64,000 nucleotides of DNA from the NCBI GenBank assembly GCA_035541755.1, contig DATKMQ010000100.1, positions 24,843 to 88,842 of the forward strand, given 5' to 3'. Made by a program: the position numbers and the translations under genes. The notes under the pieces are model-generated. The model had not been told where the DNA came from. It did no database searches and worked only from the letters and a program-made list of their open reading frames with translations. This document shows positions 35,654-44,582 of this stretch, one piece after another. Numbering within the stretch: position 1 is the first letter of the stretch; each line of letters begins with the position of its first letter. The stretch is from Syntrophorhabdaceae bacterium (GTDB taxonomy: Bacteria; Desulfobacterota; Syntrophorhabdia; Syntrophorhabdales; Syntrophorhabdaceae).

Positions 35654-35960
35654 CGATCACACCGCTTACGACAAAAAATGGGGCCTAAGCTCATAAAGAG
35701 AGAACGCCTACGATTTTTGACACGTGCAGATTCTCCTATTTTTGCCGGATAATTGCAAATACTTTCTCTAGGAAGGGATGGCGCGCTACTCAGCGCACGC
35801 TCTCATCAGCTTGCGGTTGCGCGCCCTTGATTTTAAAGGTCTTCTTCTACGGCACACGCCGCACGTATCCGGTTCCTTTTGTTTAGGCTTGACATGAGAG
35901 GCGTGCGCCCTTACACTTTTTTCATAGACAAAACCAGAGAGAAAGAAAGGGAGGATAGCC
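35654..35960. other. Divergent intergenic region with shared spaced motif
   Basis: 307 bases between two hydrolase genes. CTCCTATTTT (35733-35742), ten bases, TTGCAAATA (35753-35761) is a third copy of the motif at 8756 and 19266. The promoter of the plus-strand gene is at 35889-35917. GCGCGC/GCGCACGC-rich DNA around 35785-35830 can form hairpins. No promoter for the minus-strand gene was recognised. Confidence 0.5.
35889..35917 (+). promoter_or_regulatory. Sigma-70 promoter of the exported dienelactone hydrolase
   Basis: TTGACA (35889-35894), 17 bp, TACACT (35912-35917). Unlike the leaderless genes in this window, the start codon is 43 bases further on and has a good AGGGAGG ribosome binding site. 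Confidence 0.75.
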
Positions 35961-36821
35961 ATGGATAAGAGAGTGTTCGATCTCTATGACGAATACAGTC
36001 GAGGATTGCTCGACCGCCGCGGGTTTCTCAAAAGATTATCTCTCATCGCAGGCGGCGTGGTAGCCGCAAATGCCCTGTTTGCGATGCTGGAGGACAGGTA
36101 TGCGGCAGCAGATATAGTTGCCAAGGATGATCCACGCCTCTCAAACGAGGATATTACCTATCAGGGCGCCACTGGCGATATTCGTGCCAAATTATCCCGA
36201 CCGCGAAAGGATGGAAAAGTGCCAGGTGTGGTCGTTATCCCTGAGAACAGGGGCCTCAATGCCCACATTGCCGATGTGACGAGACGTATCGCCCTGGAAG
36301 GCTTTCTCGCCCTTGCCCCCGATCCTTTATCGCCTCTTGGAGGGACACCGGAAGATGAGAGCAAGGCCGTGTCGCTCATCGCTCAACTCGACCAGCAATC
36401 CACCATAAAGAATTATGTTGCGGCCGTAAAGTATCTGAAGACACATCCCATGTCCACAGGTAAAGTGGGGGTTGTGGGGTTCTGCTGGGGCGGCGCCATG
36501 GCCAACCAGGTTGCGGTGAATTCGCCCGATGTTTCGGCTGTAGTCCCATACTATGGCGCGCAGCCTGCTTCTGAAGACGTACCCAAAATCAAAGCGTCTC
36601 TACTACTCCATTACGCAGGCCTCGATCAGCGCATCAATGCGGGTATTCCCGCCTACGAGGCGGCCTTAAAGAGGGCGTCGGTCGATTACAAGCTATATAT
36701 GTATGAGGGCGCTCAGCATGGTTTCAATAACGACACGAACGCCGAACGATATAGCAAAGAGGCGGCCGGGCTTGCATGGGGACGCACCATTGCCTTTTTC
36801 AAAGAGAAACTGAAAATCTAG
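35961..36821 (+). CDS. Dienelactone hydrolase family protein with Tat-like signal
   Basis: A 286-residue protein. The N terminus has RRGFLKRLSLIAGGVVAANA (residues 19-38), a twin-arginine signal of the SRRxFLK type, so export in folded form is likely. The mature part is a dienelactone hydrolase: GVVVIPENRGLNAHIADVTR, GVVGFCWGGAM with the nucleophile Cys175, HYAGLDQRIN with the acid and EGAQHGFNND with the catalytic His. These enzymes open lactone rings, classically in chloroaromatic breakdown, but many have other esterase roles. AGGGAGG precedes the ATG. It has its own promoter. Confidence 0.87.
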   Translation: MDKRVFDLYDEYSRGLLDRRGFLKRLSLIAGGVVAANALFAMLEDRYAAADIVAKDDPRLSNEDITYQGATGDIRAKLSRPRKDGKVPGVVVIPENRGLNAHIADVTRRIALEGFLALAPDPLSPLGGTPEDESKAVSLIAQLDQQSTIKNYVAAVKYLKTHPMSTGKVGVVGFCWGGAMANQVAVNSPDVSAVVPYYGAQPASEDVPKIKASLLLHYAGLDQRINAGIPAYEAALKRASVDYKLYMYEGAQHGFNNDTNAERYSKEAAGLAWGRTIAFFKEKLKI

Positions 36822-36836
36822 TAAGGTGCGAAAGAC

Positions 36837-36852
36837 CGCTCACGCTTGAGCG
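36837..36852. terminator. Hairpin between convergent genes
   Basis: CGCTCA-CGCT-TGAGCG forms a perfect 6-bp stem with a tetraloop, midway between the stops of the dienelactone hydrolase gene and the radical SAM gene. Neither side has a long T run, so it may be a weak bidirectional terminator. Confidence 0.45.
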
Positions 36853-36888
36853 TCAAAGAAAGGCCCGGACATCTTCGCACAGGGCTTC

Positions 36889-38139
36889 TCACTTACCCAT
36901 GCAGCACTTTTTGTATTTTTTTCCGCTGCCACAGGGGCAGGGATCGTTGCGACCTGCTTTAATACCGGGTTTCGCGCTCCGGTTCGGAGTTTCCAACGCT
37001 CTATCCTGCTTGTTTCCTTGCCACAAGGCTGACACCTCGTCAATAAAAGGGCGGCAATGGGTGAAGAAACGTTTGTAGCCGGCACAGAGGTAGTTGAGAT
37101 CCCGTGCGCCGCGGGGCGCGGGCATAAACCGGTCCTTGGGGCAACCCCCATTGCAGAGGGTAAGGACTTCGCAGGTTTTGCACGCGAGGGGCAGACGATC
37201 GAACTTATCCTGCCCGAAAGCCCTTTGCCGGGGACTTTCGAGAAGCTGGGCGAGGGGAGTATCACAGATATTGCCGAGCCGATAGCGCTGATGCACAAAG
37301 TGATCGCAACAAAAGACATCTCCGTTGTGTTCGACCACGGGAATATCCCCGCATGTCTTCCGGAAAATGCAGAGTGCATGTTCCCCTCTTATGCCCCCTC
37401 CGATCGCCTCTTCGAATATCTGCACGGTGACGCGGCCTATGTCACACGCGAGCCACTCATCAAAGATCGCGCAGAGGAAATCACCAAGAGCCTCGGCAGG
37501 CACCGTACTATCGCTTACCCGGCGTGTGCGAGAGTCAAATTCAACGAGCGGTAAAAAGCCGATATAGCGGACGCCGGTCTGCTTGAAGAATCGATATACC
37601 TCGGTGGGATGGCGCACGTTTTTGTCATTTACCACACAGAGCACATCGAAGGGGATCCGGTGCTTTTGCAGGAGTGTAATCCCGCGCATGACCTGTTTGT
37701 GCGTAGGCCCCTGCGCCCTGGTCAGGCGATAAAGGTCGTGGAATTGCTCGGGACCATCGAGACTCACCCCCACTCCGAAACCCTCCGAAGCAAGAAACTC
37801 GCACCACTCTTCGTCGAGGAGGGTACCGTTTGTCTGGATGCCGTTTTGTATACGCTGCCCGTGACCACGATGTCTGCGTTGCAACTCAACAATCTTTCGA
37901 AAGTAGTCGAGCCCCAGGAGAGTGGGCTCGCCTCCATGCCAGGAGAAATGTATGACCTGTTCATCAAAAGCCTCGATATGCTGGGTAATGTACGTTTCGA
38001 GGATCTCATCGGACATGCGAAAGGAGTTACCCTTTCCATAGAGATCTTCCTTGTTCAGGTAGTAACAGTAGCGACAGGCGAGGTTGCAGGCTGGCCCGGC
38101 GGGCTTGGCGAAAATCTGGAATTCACGGGAAACCTTCAC
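36889..38139 (-). CDS. Anaerobic sulfatase-maturating-type radical SAM/SPASM enzyme with SEC-C tail
   Basis: A 416-residue enzyme. The radical SAM cluster is C18-x3-C22-x2-C25 in ACNLACRYCYY, followed by SWHGGEPTLLGLDYFRKI and NGIQTNGTLLDEEWC. The SPASM domain has GDVFCCDHFV and LACKTCEVLTLCNGGCPKDR. This layout is that of anSME, which oxidises a Cys or Ser of sulfatases to formylglycine. The last 20 residues are a zinc-binding SEC-C motif (AGRNDPCPCGSGKKYKKCC), an unusual addition. No sulfatase is in the window, so the target lies elsewhere or is different. The start is GTG, with AGAGGTG upstream. Confidence 0.85.
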   Translation of the reverse strand: MKVSREFQIFAKPAGPACNLACRYCYYLNKEDLYGKGNSFRMSDEILETYITQHIEAFDEQVIHFSWHGGEPTLLGLDYFRKIVELQRRHRGHGQRIQNGIQTNGTLLDEEWCEFLASEGFGVGVSLDGPEQFHDLYRLTRAQGPTHKQVMRGITLLQKHRIPFDVLCVVNDKNVRHPTEVYRFFKQTGVRYIGFLPLVEFDSRTRRVSDSTVPAEALGDFLCAIFDEWLACDIGRVTVQIFEEAIGGGIRGEHALCIFRKTCGDIPVVEHNGDVFCCDHFVHQRYRLGNICDTPLAQLLESPRQRAFGQDKFDRLPLACKTCEVLTLCNGGCPKDRFMPAPRGARDLNYLCAGYKRFFTHCRPFIDEVSALWQGNKQDRALETPNRSAKPGIKAGRNDPCPCGSGKKYKKCCMGK

Positions 38140-38341
38140 TTGTGGTCACCTCTTTGCGCCGGTCATGAAGAAAATGATCAATAGCTACAACAACGATCGC
38201 ACATTCAAGGAGTATAAGGAAATTGGGCTAGCCGGTCAACCCCGATGGCCGCCCGGAGAAGTTGTAATCGCGTTCACATGAAATCTCAAAATCCCGGTGC
38301 GTACAAAAACGGCTTTCAGACAGAACACAACCGTATTGCCA

Positions 38342-38902
38342 TCAACGGGTCGCTTTTAGATAGGAGGTCACGTCTCTTACGCTTCCCACGCTCTTTGCAT
38401 GGGCAATAGCCTTGGCGATTTCATTCTCTGAGCCGACGATACCCAGGAGAACGACATTGCACTGTACTACTTTCACATCGATGTTCGTTGACCAGATGTC
38501 CTTATCCGCGATGAGCTTGGCTTTGAGCTTGGTGCTGATTTCAAGGTTGTCCGTTATCCCGCATGTATCTGACTTTTTCTTGCGAAGCAGGTAGGGAATT
38601 ACGGACTTGACGCCCGACGCGGTACTTGCGAGCTGCATCGCCCTGTCTCTCTCTTTTTCGGTCTCGTATTCACCCACAAGATAGACCTGACCGTAGTAGC
38701 AGTACGTTGAGATATCAAGGATCTTCACCGTATCGTCTTGCAGGAATCTCTGCTGGATCGTGAGTTTAATTTTCTCGTCAGAGGCGATTGTCTTGACGCT
38801 GCGCTCTTCCACGGCAACACCGTAAGTCGATTGATAGACCGTGGAGCAGCCGCATAACACCGACGAAATAAGTGCACAGATTATCATGAGATGCTTCTTC
38901 AT
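38342..38902 (-). CDS. BON-domain lipoprotein (OsmY/DolP-like)
   Basis: A 186-residue lipoprotein: MKKHLMIICALISSVLCG, then the lipidated Cys. Two BON domains follow: IKLTIQQRFLQDDTVKILDI ... GQVYLVGEYETEKERDRAMQ, and LKAKLIADKDIWSTNIDVKV ... CNVVLLGIVGSENEIAKAIA. The layout is that of outer-membrane DolP (YraP) proteins, which bind phospholipid and support envelope integrity. AAAAGGAG precedes the ATG. It is separate from neighbouring genes. Confidence 0.85.
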   Translation of the reverse strand: MKKHLMIICALISSVLCGCSTVYQSTYGVAVEERSVKTIASDEKIKLTIQQRFLQDDTVKILDISTYCYYGQVYLVGEYETEKERDRAMQLASTASGVKSVIPYLLRKKKSDTCGITDNLEISTKLKAKLIADKDIWSTNIDVKVVQCNVVLLGIVGSENEIAKAIAHAKSVGSVRDVTSYLKATR

Positions 38903-39010
38903 CTATATTTTCTCCTTTTCTCTTTCTGTATCGGTTGAGGTCTCTTTCTCACAACACACGGTCTCGCGCACGACGTCACCGTCAGGGAAGCCTCAGCTTT
39001 GCCCACGAGG

Positions 39011-39568
39011 TCATTTCAGTGCCTTGCCAAAAGTATCGAGAAAAGCTATCTCGCTTAGAGGCTTGCGTGGCGTCTCGGGGCCGACAGGATCATCGAAATA
39101 ACCGAGAGGCGTCATTTCGACCATGCTGAATCCTTCGGGAATTTTCAAGAGAGCTTCGACCTTTTCTGCGTCGAAAGAACCGACGTGGACGGTGCCCAGG
39201 CCGAAGTTCCACGCGGCAAGCACAATATGTTCCATGGCGATGCCGCTATCGAACATGAACCAGTCACCCTTGTTCGTTCTCGGCTCGCCACGCCCGTAAC
39301 CGGAAGCCCCTCTTTTTGCGGCCACGCAGATGATGACCGGGGCCTGCTTCATGGCCTGGGTAGCGGGGTTACCCGGCCGCAGGGCATCGACAAGCTTTTC
39401 TCTAATGCCTGGGTCCTTAACCACAATAAAACGGCAGACCTGCGTATTGGCCCATGAGGGAGACCGTCTCGCCGCCTCCAGGATTTCAGTGATTATCTCA
39501 TCAGGCACCGGATCGTTCCGGTATTTTCTCACGCTTCTTCGCTCCTGAATCACTTTCAACAGGTCCAT
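39011..39568 (-). CDS. Nitroreductase-family FMN oxidoreductase
   Basis: A 185-residue protein: MDLLKVIQERRSVRKYRNDP with the FMN-phosphate Arg residues, RRSPSWANTQVCRFIVVKDP, and MEHIVLAAWNFGLGTVHVGS. The C terminus MVEMTPLGYFDDPVGPETPR completes the fold. Members are homodimeric NAD(P)H-dependent flavin enzymes reducing nitro compounds, quinones or enones; the physiological substrate is unknown. It is divergent from the peptide transporter operon and predicted to be leaderless. Confidence 0.87.
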   Translation of the reverse strand: MDLLKVIQERRSVRKYRNDPVPDEIITEILEAARRSPSWANTQVCRFIVVKDPGIREKLVDALRPGNPATQAMKQAPVIICVAAKRGASGYGRGEPRTNKGDWFMFDSGIAMEHIVLAAWNFGLGTVHVGSFDAEKVEALLKIPEGFSMVEMTPLGYFDDPVGPETPRKPLSEIAFLDTFGKALK

Positions 39569-39574
39569 GTGTTC

Positions 39575-39603
39575 ATTATGGCGCTGGTACCCATGATTGT
39601 CAA
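39575..39603 (-). promoter_or_regulatory. Promoter of the nitroreductase gene
   Basis: On the minus strand TTGACA (39598-39603), 17 bp, CATAAT (39575-39580). The ATG at 39568 is six bases beyond, with no Shine-Dalgarno, so a leaderless message is predicted. Confidence 0.72.
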
Positions 39604-39663
39604 GAGCGCGAGTTTTCGCGGCGCCGCAGCTGAAAGAGACGCGCCGTTAAAGGGGATTTTTAG

Positions 39664-39692
39664 TTGACTTCCACTGTGGGGGCCTATAGATT
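39664..39692 (+). promoter_or_regulatory. Promoter of the peptide ABC transporter operon
   Basis: TTGACT (39664-39669), 17 bp, TAGATT (39687-39692). The ATG at 39700 follows after seven bases without a Shine-Dalgarno. The upstream in-frame start at 39664 coincides with the -35 box and is rejected. Confidence 0.6.
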
Positions 39693-39699
39693 ATGTTCC

Positions 39700-41661
39700 A
39701 TGAACGCCGGAATTCAGGCACGAAGACAGATCGCTGTGCTCGCGCTTCTTTTTTTGATGGTGATGGTCCCCGCCTGTGGAAATAATCCCTATCCCCCCGA
39801 GAGCAACAAGGTGATCGCCTACACGGCGCTCGGCGAGGACCCGAGGACACTCGACCCTGCGCAGGTCTCCGACACCACCTCTGCCGAGATACTGACACAG
39901 ATCTATGACGCCCTTTACCAGAACGCCTACCTCGATAGACCCTACAAGGTAGTGCCGGCGCTCGCAGCAGACTATCCCGTGAAACATACTTTTTCCGAAA
40001 ATGTTGTGGAAAAGGGCATAACCAAGAAAATGACCAGGATGGAATATACCTTCACCCTGAGAGACGACATATATTTTCAGGATGATCCCTGCTTTCCTCA
40101 AGGCAAGGGCAGGCGCGTTACCGCTCTGGATGTGGTCTATGCGATCAAGAGGCTCGCTGACCCGGCAGTACAATCCACGGGATACTGGCTTGTGGCCAAC
40201 AAGATAAAAGGGATCGACGCATTCTTCAAGAAAGCGGCGGCGGCAGGAAAGGCGGATTATTCTCAGGAGATAGAAGGCTTAAAAGCCGTCGACGACCGCA
40301 CGCTCAGGATTACCCTGACCGAGGCTTTTCCCGCTTTCATCTACGTCATGAGCATGCCGTATACGGCCCCGGTTGCGCATGAGGCGGTCGAATACTACAA
40401 CGCATCGGGAAGGGACGGCTTCTCGCGCCATCCGGTGGGTACCGGCGCTTTCAAACTGAAATCCTGGAAGAGACAGCACAGGATCGTACTCGAACGTAAC
40501 CCCAATTTCCGGGCAGAGTATTACCCCTTAACCGGTGCACCGGGTGACGCCGAAAAGGGCCTACTTGACGACGCAGGAAAGCGATTGCCTTTTCTCGACG
40601 AGGTCTGGTACTCGATCATATCCACGGCCCAGCCCGTCTGGCTCCTCTTTCTTCAAGGCTATCTCGATACCTCGGGCGTGCCGCAAGACCAGTTCGATCG
40701 GGTGGTCACCAAGAACCTGGAGCTCTCCGGCGATTTTATCAAAAAAGGTATAAGCCTCGAGATAGCGAGCGATCTCGATATTTACTATCTTGCCTTCAAT
40801 ATGCGCGACCCCGTGCTCGGCAAGAACAAATATCTCCGACAGGCCCTCTCTCTCGCCTACGACACGGACCTCTATAACGAGATCTTTATGAACGGACGGG
40901 CGATCAACGCGCAGGGTCCTTTGCCGCCCGGTATCTTCGGATATGACCCTTTGTTGAAGAACCCGTATAAAACCTATGACCTGACCAAGGCAAAGGAACT
41001 TCTCGCTCGTGCAGGCTATCCTGATGGGATTGATGAAAAAACGGGAAAACAGCTTGAGCTCACCTATGACATCGGCTCAGATTCTACCAGGGCCCGCGAG
41101 GTGGCGGCCTTTGACATGCGGTGTTTCGAACAACTCGGCATTAAGATGAAACTTCAGGTCAATACGTGGTCCCAGCAGCTTGAGAGAAGCCATAAAGGTA
41201 CATTCCAGATGTTCTCTCTAGGCTGGGTTGCCGACTATCCCGATCCGGAGAACTTCCTCCAGCTCCTCTACGGGCCGAACGCGCCGCCAAACCCTAACAG
41301 CTCGGCATTTTCCAATCCTGAATATGACAGACTCTATGAGCGTATGAAAGGCATGGAGGATTCGCCGGAACGCGAGGCCATCATCCATAAAATGGTCGCA
41401 ATTGTCACCGAGGAATGTCCGTGGATATTCAGTTTCCACTCACCCTCCTATGTGTTGCGCCACGCATGGTACAAGAACGGCAAGGCGCATAGCATTTCCG
41501 GGAACTACAAGAAATATATTCGTATCGATTCCGGCGCGCGGCGGGATTACTGGAGGCATGAGGATAAGCCGAACCTTACAGCGCTCATCTGCGGATTGGT
41601 TTTATTCGCCATCATCCTCGCTCCCGCGGTGCTCATCAAATATAGAAGGAGGAGGAGATAG
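39700..41661 (+). CDS. Peptide ABC transporter substrate-binding lipoprotein with C-terminal membrane anchor
   Basis: A 653-residue family 5 (DppA/OppA-type) binding protein. The lipoprotein signal ends VMVPAC with a lipidated Cys near residue 26. Signatures: ALGEDPRTLDPAQVSDTTSA near the start, HPVGTGAFKLKSWKRQHRIV, LRQALSLAYDTDLYNEIFMN and GWVADYPDPENFLQLLYG. Unusually, the last 30 residues form a hydrophobic helix followed by basic residues (LTALICGLVLFAIILAPAVL, KYRRRRR), so the protein may be held at the inner membrane at both ends. It is the first gene of a five-gene operon and ends one base before the next ATG. Confidence 0.88.
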   Translation: MNAGIQARRQIAVLALLFLMVMVPACGNNPYPPESNKVIAYTALGEDPRTLDPAQVSDTTSAEILTQIYDALYQNAYLDRPYKVVPALAADYPVKHTFSENVVEKGITKKMTRMEYTFTLRDDIYFQDDPCFPQGKGRRVTALDVVYAIKRLADPAVQSTGYWLVANKIKGIDAFFKKAAAAGKADYSQEIEGLKAVDDRTLRITLTEAFPAFIYVMSMPYTAPVAHEAVEYYNASGRDGFSRHPVGTGAFKLKSWKRQHRIVLERNPNFRAEYYPLTGAPGDAEKGLLDDAGKRLPFLDEVWYSIISTAQPVWLLFLQGYLDTSGVPQDQFDRVVTKNLELSGDFIKKGISLEIASDLDIYYLAFNMRDPVLGKNKYLRQALSLAYDTDLYNEIFMNGRAINAQGPLPPGIFGYDPLLKNPYKTYDLTKAKELLARAGYPDGIDEKTGKQLELTYDIGSDSTRAREVAAFDMRCFEQLGIKMKLQVNTWSQQLERSHKGTFQMFSLGWVADYPDPENFLQLLYGPNAPPNPNSSAFSNPEYDRLYERMKGMEDSPEREAIIHKMVAIVTEECPWIFSFHSPSYVLRHAWYKNGKAHSISGNYKKYIRIDSGARRDYWRHEDKPNLTALICGLVLFAIILAPAVLIKYRRRRR

Positions 41662-41662
41662 T

Positions 41663-42646
41663 ATGCTCTCCTACATAGTGCGCAGATTTCTCCTCGCTAT
41701 ACCCACGGTCATCGGCGTCTGCCTCGTGACCTTTCTGCTTTTTAATGTGTTTGCCTCTCCCGAGGCCGTGGCGAGAAAGCAGCTCGGAAAGAACCCCACA
41801 GAGACGCAGATTGCAGCCTGGGTCGCTTCACATGGCATGGATAAGCCCATGTTCTTCAATCTTCACAGGGAAAAAGACGGCAGGCTTCATCCCTTCGATA
41901 GTCGCTTCTGGAACCACATGAGGGAACTCGTACTCTTCCAGTTTCCGGAATCGGATTACCTCCATGAAAAGGTGACGAGCCTGTTGAAACAAAAGATCGG
42001 TCCTTCGCTCTCTCTCACCGTGCCGGCCTTCCTGCTTTCCATGATCGTGACGCTCCCTATTGCGCTTTTCATCGCCTATTACAGGGGCACATACATCGAT
42101 AAGCTTGCGCTCTTTATCTGCGTGATCCTTATGAGCATCGCTATTCTCAATTACATAATTTTTGGTCAGTATCTTCTGGCCGTTGTGTTTAAATACTTTC
42201 CCATTTACGGTTATGACTTCGGTGTGGGCGCCTGGAAATTTCTTTTGCTACCCGTGATTCTTGCCGTGGCATCAGGGCTCGGCGGCGGGGTAAGGTTCTA
42301 CCGGACCATCATGCTTAATGAAGTCCGCGCCGATTATGTGAGAACGGCCATGGCCAAAGGCGTAAGCGAAGAAGGCATTCTCTTCAAACATGTGTTGAAG
42401 AATGCCATGATACCGATCCTTACCACCACGGTGCTCTCCATACCATTTCTCATCACCGGAAGTCTCCTTCTGGAGATCTTCTTTGGCATACCGGGCATGG
42501 GTAATCTCATGATCAACGCGATCAACAATCATGATTATCCCGTGATCAGGACGCTTGTTTATATCTACTCTCTGCTTTATATCGCTGGCAGTATCCTGAC
42601 GGATATAAGCTATACGCTTGTTGATCCCAGGGTAAGTTTTAAGTGA
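41663..42646 (+). CDS. Peptide ABC transporter permease (DppB/OppB type)
   Basis: A 327-residue inner-membrane protein beginning MLSYIVRRFLLAIPTVIGVC, typical of DppB. It has about six spans, an unusually long charged stretch between the first two (residues 35-110, with ARKQLGKNPTETQIAAWVAS), and the EAA loop VRADYVRTAMAKGVSEEGIL that contacts the ATPases. AGGAGGAG precedes the ATG. It pairs with the next gene to form the channel. Confidence 0.9.
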   Translation: MLSYIVRRFLLAIPTVIGVCLVTFLLFNVFASPEAVARKQLGKNPTETQIAAWVASHGMDKPMFFNLHREKDGRLHPFDSRFWNHMRELVLFQFPESDYLHEKVTSLLKQKIGPSLSLTVPAFLLSMIVTLPIALFIAYYRGTYIDKLALFICVILMSIAILNYIIFGQYLLAVVFKYFPIYGYDFGVGAWKFLLLPVILAVASGLGGGVRFYRTIMLNEVRADYVRTAMAKGVSEEGILFKHVLKNAMIPILTTTVLSIPFLITGSLLLEIFFGIPGMGNLMINAINNHDYPVIRTLVYIYSLLYIAGSILTDISYTLVDPRVSFK

Positions 42647-42655
42647 GGAAAGTGT

Positions 42656-43591
42656 GTGACTGAGTCGCATCTCAAGATAGCAATAAGAAGGATTCGAAAA
42701 GACAGGCTCGCTGTGGCAGGGTTCTTGGTCATCTGCATTTTTGCGCTCGTGGCCTGCCTCGATTGCATACCTCTGCCCGTGAGGGAGGCTTCAGGCATAA
42801 GGTGGGGCCGGACTGCGCTTGACGCGGCTTTCAACAAGGAGCCCGAAAAGTCCTATTCTCCGCCGCTTGCAGACAGGGGCCTTCTCAACAGAAAAGAATT
42901 TGCGCTCGCGTCCCGGCACCTTTTGGGTACGAACAATCTTGGCGAGGACGTTTTGTACAATGGGCTCAAAGGGGTGAGGACCGCCTTTGTCATCGGTATT
43001 GTCCCCACGCTGATCGCGGCCCTGTTTGCCGTGATGCTGGGACTTTTTGCGGGCTACTACGGCGGCTTCATAGATGATCTCATTCAGTATGTCTATCAGG
43101 TGCTCTCGTCCATCCCGAGCATACTCCTGCTTATTGCTATGCTCATGATCATGGAGCGCGGCTTGTGGCAGCTCTGTGTGGCGCTCGGGGTTACGAGCTG
43201 GGTCGGACTGTGCAGGCTCATCAGGGGCGAGACCCTGAAGGTGAAGAACATGGAATACGTGGAGGCGGCACGTGCACTCGGCGCGAGCGATGCAAGGCTC
43301 ATCTTTCGTCACATCCTGCCTAATGTGATGCATATCGTGATCATTGAGATTACCCTCGATTTCTCTGCGCTCGTTATGACCGAGACGGTACTTACTTACA
43401 TCGGTGTGGGTGTGGAACCAGGCACGGGCAGCTGGGGAAGGATGATCATGATGGCCGACAGGGAGCTCGCCAACGGCATCTGGTGGAACTTAAGTACAGC
43501 CTCGGCCTTTCTCTTTATTCTTGTCCTGGCCTTCAATACGTTTGCCGACACATTGCGGGACGCGCTGGATCCGAGGTTGAGAAAGGGCTGA
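42656..43591 (+). CDS. Peptide ABC transporter permease (DppC/OppC type)
   Basis: A 311-residue permease with a GTG start. After the first span (VAGFLVICIFALVACLDCIP) comes a periplasmic stretch ending HLLGTNNLGEDVLYNGLKGV, the DppC hallmark. Five more spans and the EAA loop KNMEYVEAARALGASDARLI follow, then VLTYIGVGVEPGTGSWGRMI. It completes the translocation pathway with the DppB-type subunit. Confidence 0.9.
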   Translation: MTESHLKIAIRRIRKDRLAVAGFLVICIFALVACLDCIPLPVREASGIRWGRTALDAAFNKEPEKSYSPPLADRGLLNRKEFALASRHLLGTNNLGEDVLYNGLKGVRTAFVIGIVPTLIAALFAVMLGLFAGYYGGFIDDLIQYVYQVLSSIPSILLLIAMLMIMERGLWQLCVALGVTSWVGLCRLIRGETLKVKNMEYVEAARALGASDARLIFRHILPNVMHIVIIEITLDFSALVMTETVLTYIGVGVEPGTGSWGRMIMMADRELANGIWWNLSTASAFLFILVLAFNTFADTLRDALDPRLRKG

Positions 43592-43592
43592 T

Positions 43593-44582
43593 ATGGACGA
43601 TGTACTGAACATAGATAATCTGCACACGTATTTTTTTACGGACGAGGGGATAGCCCGTGCGGTAGACGGCGTTTCACTTTCCATCGGAAGGAACAGGACG
43701 CTCGGCCTCGTGGGAGAATCCGGTTGCGGAAAATCGGTCACGGCCCTCTCGGTCTTGAGATTGGTCCCGTCTCCTCCGGGGAGAATAGTGGAGGGGAATA
43801 TTACGCTTGCAGGCAGGCAGATCGCGTCGCTTTCCGAAATTGAGATGCGCGATATCCGGGGAAGGCTTGCATCGATGATATTTCAGGAGCCCATGACGAG
43901 TCTCAACGCCGTGTTCACGGTCGGGACGCAGATCATGGAGGCGGTAGAGATACATACACGCATAGGAAGGAATGATGCCCGCGAGGTGGCCATGGAATAT
44001 TTGACGAAGGTAGGCATACCGGGCGCCCGCGGCGTCATGTCAAGCTATCCACACCAGCTTTCAGGCGGGATGAAACAGAGGGTGATGATAGCCATGGCGT
44101 TATGCCTTAAGCCCGCACTCCTCATTGCCGACGAGCCCACCACCGCCCTTGACGTTACCATTCAGGCGGGAATATTGAGACTCATGAAGGACCTCCAGCA
44201 GGATAACGGATGCGCCGTTCTCCTTATTACCCACGATCTGGGCGTCGTGGCTGAGATGGCCGATGAGGTTGCTGTCATGTACGCGGGCAAGATCGTTGAA
44301 TCGGGCCCCTGCGAAGCGATCTTCGCATCCTTTCTGCATCCTTACACGGAAGGACTTTTCAAGAGCCTGCCGGGAAGGACCGAACGGGGCGCCAAACTCT
44401 ATACCATAACGGGCACGGTTCCCTCGGCCCTCAAGTTTCCGGAGGCCTGCCGGTTTCATACACGCTGTCCTCTCGCCATTGAAAGATGCAGGCTCGAAGA
44501 ACCGCCGCTCGTGGAGGTCGCCGTGGGCCACAGATGCGCCTGCTGGGTTCGGGCCGGAGAGGTGGACAGAAATCATGCTTGA
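43593..44582 (+). CDS. Peptide ABC transporter ATPase (DppD/OppD type)
   Basis: A 329-residue ATPase. Walker [14 protein letters not shown]-loop [15 protein letters not shown], signature [15 protein letters not shown], Walker [17 protein letters not shown] and switch His in [12 protein letters not shown]. The C-terminal oligopeptide/dipeptide extension has [14 protein letters not shown], a cysteine motif that in relatives may bind an iron-sulfur cluster. It overlaps the next ATPase gene by eight bases. Confidence 0.92.
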   Translation: MDDVLNIDNLHTYFFTDEGIARAVDGVSLSIGRNRTLGLVGESGCGKSVTALSVLRLVPSPPGRIVEGNITLAGRQIASLSEIEMRDIRGRLASMIFQEPMTSLNAVFTVGTQIMEAVEIHTRIGRNDAREVAMEYLTKVGIPGARGVMSSYPHQLSGGMKQRVMIAMALCLKPALLIADEPTTALDVTIQAGILRLMKDLQQDNGCAVLLITHDLGVVAEMADEVAVMYAGKIVESGPCEAIFASFLHPYTEGLFKSLPGRTERGAKLYTITGTVPSALKFPEACRFHTRCPLAIERCRLEEPPLVEVAVGHRCACWVRAGEVDRNHA

